Source: Scilla litardierei (taxonomy: Eukaryota > Streptophyta > Magnoliopsida > Asparagales > Asparagaceae). From it: a stretch of DNA of 64,000 bases. The stretch's first letter is position 1. Each line of letters starts with the position of its first letter. Location: assembly GCA_030789695.1 (NCBI GenBank), contig CM061132.1, positions 32,450,418 through 32,514,417 on the forward strand, in the 5' to 3' direction. The notes below the pieces were generated by a model. That model searched no databases. It was not told the DNA's origin and saw only the letters and a list, made by a program, of their open reading frames with translations. Positions 52,265 through 59,964 of this stretch are shown piece after piece. Both the position numbers and the translations under genes were made by a program.

Positions 52265-54078
52265 TGGTCAACATTCGATTTGCGGCCTTGGCCACTTCCC
52301 AGGAGGCGGCTACTTTTCCTGGAGTAGGCAAGAGGAGGGGGTTCAGATTTCTTTTTTACGGCCTTCGCAGCCGCCAGCCTTAGTTGTTCTTCCACTTCTT
52401 CATCCCACTCAGGGTTCTCTTTTGCGATGCTATCTGGTACACGGTCGCAGTCAGCACCATCTTCTTCCTCTGTAATAAGTGATGGTAGGGGTCTAACCTC
52501 TAGGGAAATAACCGGTTCAGTTGATGCCACCGAGCCAATTTCGCCTGCCATTGGTTCAATACTAGCGTCCTCTACTCCCTGTAGCAGCTCCGTAGTGGCG
52601 GGTTGAGGTACTGGAAGATGTCCTTGGCCGCTTACGGAAATAGTTGCGCCTGGCTCATTACTAGTAAGGCCATCCCCCTTGGAGAGATTTTCACCATTGA
52701 CAAGCAAGTCTGTTCCTTCCATTCTGTCTTTAGTGGGTTGTGCGGTGCCAATGCCCACCTGTGACCCAAAATGCCGAGCTTCCAAGTCTTCAGTACCACT
52801 CGAATCCCCTAAAGTGGTGTTGTTGATATCCTGAGAAGCAACATCCTCCCCCATGTTGTCCGCCCCATCCTTGGCGCTAGTTTGGATTGAAGGGTGCTCT
52901 TGAGTATCTGGGCACTGACTGTCAGAGTGTCCAAAGCATACACATCTAGAGCAACTGGGTGGTTCGCCCTCCACTTTAACCTCAACAGAGATTGTTGGTC
53001 CATCCTCCGTACCAACAAGAACAGACTTCGGGATAGAATTCTTGGCGTTTATTTCTACTAGGCACCTCGCATAGGATAATCGCTCCTTTTTGGCAGTGAG
53101 TCTATCTAGACAAATAGGGATCCCAACTACCGATGCAATGCAGTTCAAGATTTCAAGAGTCCACATACCCAATGGAACGCCATGCAGTTGGATCCACACA
53201 GGGACCGAGGAGAGGATATCGCGCTCAAGCTTGAGAGCGAAACTCCAGCGCTGAAGAACAACAAGCCTTCCATCAAACATCCATGGCCCCCCTATGCAGT
53301 ATCTTCTCACATTCTCCTTCATCTTCAAATTTGAAGCAAAAAAACCATTCTCTCGACTGTAAATTTTAACTCCTTTCTTCAAATTCCACAGCCTCTCTAC
53401 CCATGCACAAATTTGCCCATAGAACGGGATATCACCTAATACGTAGCCAACCAGAGTGGACTTCCATTGCTCCGCCCCACGTTCCAAGGCAGATTTAGCA
53501 ACCATCGCCATTACCGTACCATCTTCTTGAGCAAGAGGAGCTACGTAGGTCATACCTGTATCGTCGTCATACTTGCGGATGTTGGCGCACACATCCACCC
53601 ATGACTGCTTCGCACACTTTGTGTTCACTGAAATGTTGATAGCTGGTCGTTGGGGCTTATTGTCAAACACCTTAGGAGCATTGCCTGTGTATCGAGGAGT
53701 GTGATCCCGAGCCTTAGCGAAGTCCCTCCCAGGCGCATACAAGTGCCGTGGAGCGAACTCCCTTCCAGCGCCCCTAGGGTTACGTGGATCCCTTCGCCCC
53801 CCCAAAGTCCCGATGCCTCCAATCCGAGATCCAGAAACCCTAGATCCAACCATCAACCCTTTCTTACGGAGATCTACAACCGCCCAGCCGTCAGCATCAG
53901 CTGCCTCCTTGCCCTTGGCCTCTTTCAAAATAGCGAACCCGCTGTTGGTTCCTCCGCGCCGATCGCCAGGATCGCCGGCACCTATTGCATCCTTACCCTT
54001 GGCCTCGTTAAGAAGAACGAAACCGATGTTGGATCCTCCGCGCCGATCGCCAGGATCGCCAGAAGACCTAGCCGCCAT
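52261..54078 (-). CDS. LINE ORF1 (DUF4283 and zinc knuckle), 605 aa
   Basis: Start chosen at MAARSSGDPGDRR (54076-54078); frames reaching further upstream only read the TA tract as Ile-Tyr. Residues 6-60 contain a duplicated 28-residue unit (GDPGDRRGGSNIGF, GDPGDRRGGTNSGF). A DUF4283-like domain covers about 140-300 (GDIPFYGQICAWVERLWN, YCIGGPWMFDGRLVVLQRW, VPVWIQLHGVPLGMW). A CCHC knuckle CSRCVCFGHSDSQC follows at about 380. The C-terminus is acidic and Ser/Gly-rich. The protein binds LINE RNA in related elements. Its stop codon overlaps the ORF2 start as ATGA (52261-52264). Confidence 0.9.
   Translation of the reverse strand: MAARSSGDPGDRRGGSNIGFVLLNEAKGKDAIGAGDPGDRRGGTNSGFAILKEAKGKEAADADGWAVVDLRKKGLMVGSRVSGSRIGGIGTLGGRRDPRNPRGAGREFAPRHLYAPGRDFAKARDHTPRYTGNAPKVFDNKPQRPAINISVNTKCAKQSWVDVCANIRKYDDDTGMTYVAPLAQEDGTVMAMVAKSALERGAEQWKSTLVGYVLGDIPFYGQICAWVERLWNLKKGVKIYSRENGFFASNLKMKENVRRYCIGGPWMFDGRLVVLQRWSFALKLERDILSSVPVWIQLHGVPLGMWTLEILNCIASVVGIPICLDRLTAKKERLSYARCLVEINAKNSIPKSVLVGTEDGPTISVEVKVEGEPPSCSRCVCFGHSDSQCPDTQEHPSIQTSAKDGADNMGEDVASQDINNTTLGDSSGTEDLEARHFGSQVGIGTAQPTKDRMEGTDLLVNGENLSKGDGLTSNEPGATISVSGQGHLPVPQPATTELLQGVEDASIEPMAGEIGSVASTEPVISLEVRPLPSLITEEEDGADCDRVPDSIAKENPEWDEEVEEQLRLAAAKAVKKKSEPPPLAYSRKSSRLLGSGQGRKSNVDQ

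Positions 54079-54126
<48 letters not shown>
54079..54126. repeat. (TA)n microsatellite between LINE and MITE C
   Basis: About 46 bp of TA between the ORF1 start codon and the MITE terminus. Confidence 0.95.
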
Positions 54127-54130
<4 letters not shown>

Positions 54131-54519
54131 ACTAGGATCCATTCGGATGGATCAAACATACAGATCCATCCAAGTGGAATTTAAAATTGGGTAACCTAAA
54201 TGGATAATCCGCTCCATTGGATGTGATCTAAGATGTCTAAACTACCTACAAACAAAATTTCAAGTTATTTGGACATGTTTTGCTCATCCATCAAGTGGTT
54301 GCAAAATCAATGTTTTTGAATGGTCGTAAAATCGACGAATTTTGCAACCACTTGATGGATAGGAAAAAATGTTCAAATCACTTGAAATTTTGTTTGTAGG
54401 TAGTTTAGACATGTTAGATCACATACAACGGAGCGGATTATCCATTTAGGTTGTCCAATTTTAAATTCCACTTGGATGGATCCGCATATTTGATCCATCT
54501 GAATGGATCTTAGTCAACC
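54127..54519. mobile_element. fold-back MITE C, copy 1
   Basis: GTTGACTAGGATCCATTC at the left and its inverse at the right, with arms of about 180 bp (AACTACCTACAAACAAAATT, ATCAAGTGGTTGCAAAAT). A second copy lies at 56659-57053. Confidence 0.93.
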
Positions 54520-54544
54520 TTTATATACATATATAAAGTATATA

Positions 54545-54892
54545 TGCTGTCAGCACGGGAAAATTTCCCGTACTGACGAACATAAACATTGTTTTTATTA
54601 ATTTTTTTAAACAATTTGGACATGTTATACACATTATGGATTATCATCATACCAAAAATCAAATGAATCCAACACTTTTTGACCATGCATCTAATTATAT
54701 CAAATTCAACGGTTTCAAAACAATAGAACTTCTATAATGAATGGATTGAGAGTCAAATACCCTGAAGGTTCACCCATATTTTGATATTTGAGGTTTTATA
54801 ATGTGTACAACCTAGAAAAAAAATCCAAAAAAATATTTTTTTGGAGTTTTTCTGTGCTGACAACGTAGGAAATTTCATGCACTATCAGTACA
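54545..54892. mobile_element. MITE E, copy 1
   Basis: Left end TGCTGTCAGCACGGGAAAAT with a short palindrome GGGAAAATTTCCC; right end inverse with GTGCTGACAACGTAGG and CACTATCAGTACA. TA-rich flanks. Confidence 0.75.
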
Positions 54893-54925
54893 TACACATT
54901 ATCCTCATGTGTGTGTATGAATATA

Positions 54926-55268
54926 TGCTGTCAGCACAGGAAAATTTCCCATGCTGACAACCCATATACATATTTTCTTTTATTTAAAAAAATTTTAGAT
55001 GTGCTCTACATATGATGGTTGATCACCATACCAAAAATCACGTGAATCCAACGTATTTGCCCCTCGATCTACCCGTTGCAAATTCAACGGTTCAGAACAA
55101 TAATAAACCTTTTACAAATGGTGGATCGAGTGTCAAATACCCTAAAGGTTCATCCATATTTAGGTTTTTGGTGTTTTAGAATGTGTACATCAACCTATAA
55201 AAAATTCAAAAAAAATCGTTTTCCCCAGCAGACGGTGCATTCAATTAATTTCATGTGTTGTCAGCTCA
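54926..55268. mobile_element. MITE E, copy 2, in direct tandem with copy 1
   Basis: TGCTGTCAGCACAGGAAAAT to TGTTGTCAGCTCA. It shares the inner blocks GAGTGTCAAATACCCT and AAGGTTCATCCATATTT with copy 1. Confidence 0.75.
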
Positions 55269-55289
55269 TATCTATTAACGCCATATATA

Positions 55290-55885
55290 TATACTAGTCA
55301 TAACTCGTGTCCGCGGGCACGGTTCATTTAAGATTTTCCACCGCAAAATCTTTGTTCCTTAAAAAATTATTTCTACCGCTAAAATTTAAAAGAACTAATT
55401 AGTGTAAAAATATTTAGCGGCATGGGCGCCTTCGACGCGGGCACCTTCAGGCACGGTTCATTTAACATATCCCCTTAAAATCTTTGTTCCCTCAAAAATT
55501 ATATCCCCTCAAAAATTAGAACATAATATTCCCCTTTAAAATATAAATGTAAAAAAATTTAGCGTAAAAAAATTTAGCGGGCGCCTTCGGCGCGTGAAAA
55601 ATCGTGCGTACGAAGGCGTCGTTCCCTCAAAAATTATATACCCCTCAAAAATTAGGACATAATACTCCCCTTTAAAATATAAACGAACAACAATTTAGCG
55701 TTAAAAATTTTAGCGAGCGCTTTCGGCGCGAGAAACATCGTGCGCCAGAAGGCGGGCGCCGAAACATCATGCGCCAGAAGGCGGGCGCCGAAACATCGTG
55801 CATGGAGGTCTTTGGATAATGAGTGTCATAACACGTGCCGTCAGGCACGGTTCATTTAAGATATCCCCCTGAAAATCTTTGTTCC
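55290..55885. repeat. complex tandem repeat region with GC-rich hairpin units
   Basis: GCACGGTTCATTTAA occurs three times (about 55319, 55454 and 55845), each followed by CAAAATCTTTGTTCC-like sequence. CCCTCAAAAATTA, CCCCTTTAAAATATAAA and GCGCCTTCGGCGCG blocks repeat between them. CGCCAGAAGGCGGGCGCCGA is repeated in tandem at 55750-55795. Confidence 0.85.
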
Positions 55886-56284
55886 CTCAAAATTTTTTGG
55901 GGAAAATGGCAATGATCATAATGTTGTGGATGCCAAGCAAAAAATTTTGGGGGAAATAGCAATGATCACAAAGGATAACTTACTGCAAATATCATGGTTA
56001 AATTTCGAATGCCATGTTGCATTTCTTAAGAAATCCTCAACATTGCATAATATCCCTTCAAATGAACTAATTACATGCCATTGGATAATGAGTAAGGTGC
56101 CATTGGATGTTACGTTTTTCTATAAAATTCTAAAAATTTTGAGTTTTCCAACTAAATTGATTCCCCCCAAAACTTTCTCAAAACTCATCTCAACCTTCCA
56201 TTCTTCAAGAACAAATCCTAGCCACACTTTATCTTGTTCTAGTCAGCCCTAGAATTCAAAAACACTACGTTTTAATATATATAT
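55886..56284 (+). other. intronic stretch, one small unsupported frame
   Basis: A 108-codon frame (55926-56252) has no family signature. GGGGxAAATxGCAATGATCA occurs twice (about 55900 and 55950). I see no gene. Confidence 0.4.
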
Positions 56285-56648
56285 GGTAATCTTCGGGTGC
56301 GAAAAGGGGGCTTTTCGCACCATGCGAAAAGATTTTTTTTATTTTTTAAAGTTTTTTTAAAAAAAATTGATGTTTAATCCATACAATTATATGCCCCAGG
56401 AAAAATAACGGTGAATCCTAGGGGGATTAGAGCACACATCCACCCGTTACAAATTTAACGGACTCAAAACGTGCGAATTTGTTGAAATGCCTTGATCGAA
56501 GGCCAAATGACATTATTTCTCAACGAATATTTTTTGAGGGGGTATAACAACATATAATGAAGGTGGGAAGAAAATTTTGAAAAAAATTTCAAAAAAAAAC
56601 TAAAAACATTTTCGCACGGTGTGAAATGTTCTTAATTGAAGATTTGCC
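56285..56648. mobile_element. MITE F, 364 bp
   Basis: Left end GGTAATCTTCGGGTGCGAAA, right end inverse with TTTCGCACGGTG and GAAGATTTGCC, inside TATATA flanks. The left end has its own palindrome CGAAAAGGGGGCTTTTCG. Confidence 0.7.
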
Positions 56649-56658
56649 TATATATATG

Positions 56659-57053
56659 AGGTTGACTAGGATCCATTCAGATGGATCAAACATACGGATC
56701 CATCCAAGTGGAATTTAAACTTAGACAATGTAAACAGAAAATCCGACCGTTGGATGTGATCTAACATGTCTAAACTACCTCCAAACAAAATTTCAACTAA
56801 TTTGGACATGTTTTGCTCATGCATCAAGTTGTTACAAAATCAATGTTTTTGAATAGTCATAAAATCGGCTAATTTTGTAACCACTTGATCCATGGACGAA
56901 ACATGTCTAAATTAGTTGAAATTTTGTTTGGAGGTAGTTTAGACATGTTAGATCACATCCAACGGTCGGATTTTCTATTTACATTGTCTAAGTTTAAATT
57001 CCACTAGGATGAATCCGCATGTTTGATCCATCCGAATGGATCCTAGTCAACCT
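56659..57053. mobile_element. fold-back MITE C, copy 2
   Basis: AGGTTGACTAGGATCCATTC and its inverse at the two ends; arms nearly as in copy 1. Flanked by TATATA. Confidence 0.95.
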
Positions 57054-57054
57054 A

Positions 57055-57085
<31 letters not shown>

Positions 57086-57086
57086 G
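57054..57086. repeat. (TA)n/(TATG)n simple repeat
   Basis: TATATATA followed by about six GTAT units. Confidence 0.95.
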
Positions 57087-57438
57087 ATTGTCGGATGTTA
57101 CCCTATGCCATCTTAGTGTTTTATCCACTGTTTATATTGCTATAGCTTGGACCTCCTTATGATTCTTTGTTCAGTCGCATCAACAAAATCTACAAGCACC
57201 GCCCCATTGCGCTGGAGTCTGTAGCATTACCAAACACCTAGGGCATTTACAGTTAACTCTTACTTTCACAATAAATAAGGTTCAATAAGATCACTAATGT
57301 AGTATACATATACAGTAGTTTTTGCTACGGTACTGCAGTACATACAAATTTACCAAGGACGATGATGAAAATTCTACTATTAGTAGGTAGCTTCTTTTGC
57401 CATTCAAACAACATTAAATCAAAGATGGTGTTACGTAC
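57087..57438 (-). other. start of the giant intron
   Basis: No gene or repeat recognised in these 350 bp just downstream of the donor at 57438. Confidence 0.5.
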
Positions 57439-57613
57439 ATTGAAGATGGAAGAATTCCCTGGACAAAAAGAATGAGTGAAACCAACACTAGGAGTTTGGC
57501 AGTTGATGAGACAAAAGATCTCCCAGAAAGGAGAAACCAGTGAAGCAACAGAAACAATCCCAGCAAACATGTGAATGTTTTCTTTTCATCTCGCCAAAGC
57601 AAAATCTCAGCAG
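57439..57613 (-). CDS. exon of 3beta-HSD/reticulon gene: first reticulon membrane hairpin
   Basis: Acceptor TTGTTCCAG precedes and donor AT/GTACGT follows. 175 nt encode AEILLWRDEKKTFTCLLGLF, LLLHWFLLSGRSFVSSTAKL and LVLVSLILFVQGILPSS without a stop. This matches the start of plant reticulon domains ('v-dlLLWRdkk-S---l----lfy-ff-sg-t-is--a-lll') with two hydrophobic stretches that insert in the ER membrane. Phase 1 in and 2 out agree with the neighbouring exons. Confidence 0.92.
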
Positions 57614-57797
57614 CTGGAACAAGATATTTAAGTTTCAGAGAATATATAATGGATGTTAAGAAATGGAATTACTTATATTCAGGAAACTATTAGCTCATAT
57701 TAAACTCCTTCAGATGTAAGAGTATGGCATGCTGTTGAGAGTTGCATAAGCAAATCACTATACTAGAAAAATGTTGATATAAAGTTAGTTAGCTCAC
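57614..57797 (-). other. intron, 184 bp
   Basis: GTGAGC donor at 57797 and TTCCAG acceptor at 57614; ordinary plant intron size. Confidence 0.85.
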
Positions 57798-57915
57798 CTT
57801 TGCCCCTGCCTAGCAGTGTTTCCGCTTTCGATAGCTTGGAAAAATCTCGTTGACTTAAACATGGCAAACCATTTGCTAAATGTGAGAATGATTCTACAGT
57901 AGTTGAAATACCACC
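57798..57915 (-). CDS. exon of 3beta-HSD/reticulon gene: linker between the two domains
   Basis: Acceptor ATATGCAG and donor AAAG/GTGAGC. 118 nt encode GGISTTVESFSHLANGLPCL and SQRDFSKLSKAETLLGRGK. It completes the SDR-type dehydrogenase domain ('SPVVSLEEGv--TieSFshLa') and begins the linker to the reticulon domain. No stop. Confidence 0.92.
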
Positions 57916-58330
57916 CTGCATATCCACCAATAAGAAGTGATTGGTGTTTCATATACAATTCTTGTTTCAGATAACTATATACAACCTCAAAGCCTATAAT
58001 ATAAAAAATATCAGTGACAAGCAGATACCTATCCTAGTGTCTACTGTGAGAGTAACAGGAACAGTTCCTGCCTCGCGCAACTAACTCCCACCCAACAAAA
58101 AGAAAGAAAACATTCAAGATTTGTCGCATAGAAAAAAGGCCCTAAGAAAGTTTTGTGGATTTCAAAGATTAAAAAAGGCAGTTAAATAGCCCAGAAAAAC
58201 TATGATCAACATATCAGCGCCATCTCTTTTAAATAAATAAAAACACCAAGAAATAATAAGCCAAATAAATAATGGAAAGTGAGCAACATATTTCATCACA
58301 ACATTAACCAAAATTCTGAAGCATGCTAAC
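57916..58330 (-). other. intron, 415 bp
   Basis: GTTAGC donor at 58330 and TATGCAG acceptor at 57916. No coding seen inside. Confidence 0.85.
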
Positions 58331-58529
58331 CTCTAAGGAAGCTACTGGCGAGTAGTGAATAAGCCGTTTAGCTTTAGAAGAATCATATGTCCTTGTGCAG
58401 GAAAGAACATGTACCATGCCAGGAGTGAGAAATGGATTGTGTTCTCTACACAAATGCAACTTCTCGCGTACCCATCCAACTAGTGCAACAAGAAGCAAGA
58501 CAAACTTGACATGAAGATGAACTTTAGGC
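58331..58529 (-). CDS. exon of 3beta-HSD/reticulon gene: C-terminal part of dehydrogenase domain
   Basis: Acceptor CTTAATTTCAG and donor GAG/GTTAGC. 199 nt encode PKVHLHVKFVLLLVALVGWV, then REKL, NPFLTPGMVHVLSCTRTYD and SSKAKRLIHYSPVASLE. This is the region after the catalytic Tyr/Lys of plant 3beta-hydroxysteroid dehydrogenase/C4-decarboxylases ('lp-----v--la--RTfdc-kA---igYsPvvsLeeG'). These ER enzymes oxidise and decarboxylate the 4-carboxysterol intermediates in sterol synthesis; Arabidopsis 3BETAHSD/D2 and a relative carry the same added reticulon domain. The NAD-binding and active-site exons should lie further upstream, beyond the window. Confidence 0.9.
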
Positions 58530-59015
58530 CTGAAATTAAGCATATACCACCATGTCTGATTATGCAATTCTCAACACATGCCTTCCATATATGAACATGT
58601 ATATATCAATAAATAATGTCTCAACAAAAGAGAAATTTACGCTACAACAAAATGTAAAAGCCTTTCTTGATATCTCAATTTGCTTTTATTGCTTTGTAAC
58701 AACAATTAAATTGCATGTTCATTATAAAAGTGAATAACCTCTTGCAATCGCATGTGTTATATTTCCCAAAAGAGAAAATACTTGTGTTAGAAGATTGATA
58801 GAATGTTAACAAAACTGGTTGAACTAAATAGAAAGTTTTGTATGGTGAACCCAATAGTGCTTGGATGGTAGAGTTGAAGTGGTGCTGGCCACCATAAAAT
58901 TGGCAACATTGAACAGAAAGATAGTCATATGGGCATAAGATTGCTGGAATTCTGAAAATGAAGGTTGATAACTGATCATATATATAGCAAAATTCTGGTA
59001 TTATTCATAGGATCT
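58530..59015 (-). other. intron upstream of the first visible exon
   Basis: No gene recognised. It runs into the retroelement nest that begins at 59016. Confidence 0.5.
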
Positions 59016-59436
59016 TGATATGATTGGGGATAGATTTGGGTGGAAAGGTTGAATTTTTAGGGTGAAAGATGTGATTTTTATTGATAACTAAGTGGAATTA
59101 CAAGGATTTAGCCTCAATTCGAGGAGAGGACGCTCTCCAAAAATCCTAATTGTAATCTAAACTAATCTAGATATCAACTACCAATTTTCCTACAATATTC
59201 TTCATAATCTCCATGTAATCTTCCCCCTTATTTATAATAAAAGTCACCCTCATGAGCGGTCGCTTCGTAATTACTAAAATACCCCTGATATAGGGTTTTC
59301 AACGGTATAATCACAGAAATTATAGATTGGCCACTGCATCCAAAAACTACAGTGAAATTTTTCACTGTAGCCAGAAATTACATATTTACCACTGGCCTAA
59401 ATTACAAAACTGCCACTGGTATATGTGATCATATCA
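59016..59436 (-). repeat. 3' LTR of a Reina-related non-autonomous element
   Basis: On the minus strand TGATATGATCAC to CCAATCATATCA, 421 bp. The layout is that of the TRIM2 LTR: GTAATTTCTGG, GGGGTATT, TATTATAAATAAGGGGGAAG (TATA box at about 59229-59237) and a U5 with TTTGGAGAGCGTCCTCTCCTC. The adjoining plus-strand CGTTGTCCTCAAGGTGG is the LEDxV box seen in R1, R2, TRIM1 and TRIM2. The 5' LTR is not in the window. GATCT (59011-59015) would be its target copy. Confidence 0.75.
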
Positions 59437-59964
59437 AGAGACGTTGTCCTCAAGGTGGAATCCTAAAATATATGGGGTATGCTACTCCAAATGAGTATGC
59501 TCGTCCTCTCATTCCTCTTCCTCCTTAGTTGCTACGCCGTCGCCTACATCATGTTCTACGATCAAAACTTGGGGGACGCAATCCTAATAATGATTTCACG
59601 GGCTAAACTTCTCATCACAGCGAAAGCAGAGTCCATTAGCATGCTTGTTATGGATCTCTGTCTCTGTGAGATGCTTAAACTTGTTGTCGGGTCGAGGCTC
59701 ATTATTCTTATCTTGAGTTACCGGAACCGCCGCTAGCTAGAACTTATGTACCTCCATTGGGCACTGGTCCGAGAAGTGATCTCGTTTGATGCTCCCTTGG
59801 AACCTTGTTCCACAATATTTCTGTCTTCCATCATCTAGGTCAGCTGCATCATCTCCCCTAGTCCTCTCGGCCACTGGTGGGCTCCGAAAGGTGCTTCTCT
59901 CAAGCGCAAGAGTCCGTTCAAGTAGTAAATCTGGGAGTCCAGATGTCGAATCCTCGGGAGAATC
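59437..59964 (-). pseudogene. gag fragment of that element, with zinc knuckle
   Basis: Minus strand from 59964: MVSTDSPEDSTSGLPDLLLE..., then KHLTETEIHNKHANGLCFRC and DEKFSP followed by a stop. This is the zinc-knuckle region of R1/R2 gag (CFRCDEKFTPGHRC) with its second half lost. After it, sequence jumps to the end of pol, so the enzymes are deleted. It is cut at 59965 by the Athila-type element. Confidence 0.7.

Larger units (their letters stand above)
48530..54078 (-). mobile_element. L1-type LINE, ORF1 and ORF2 both present
   Basis: Minus strand: ORF1 54078-52261, ORF2 52264-48717, then a 3' UTR with AATAAAG (48553-48559) and a short A tail (48530-48535 as T on plus). It is bordered on both sides by TA tracts, which may hide the target duplication. 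The 5' end coincides with the ORF1 start codon, so the 5' UTR is missing. Confidence 0.9.
20483..57438 (-). other. giant intron (about 37 kb) of the 3beta-HSD/reticulon gene
   Basis: Bounded by the donor AT/GTACGT at 57438 and the acceptor CGGCAG ending at 20483. Phases on both sides agree (2 + 1 nt). It contains the giant inverted repeat with all its nested elements, a ~2.9-kb anonymous stretch, and the MITE/LINE cluster. No other host exon was found inside. Confidence 0.75.

Noticed and set aside
55290..55885. Helitron
   Set aside because: No clear TC start with a CTRR end and hairpin could be placed; reported only as an unclassified repeat.
55926..56252. 108-codon plus-strand frame as a host exon
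   Set aside because: Wrong strand for the host gene, no recognisable family, and the start lies in a duplicated AT-rich block.
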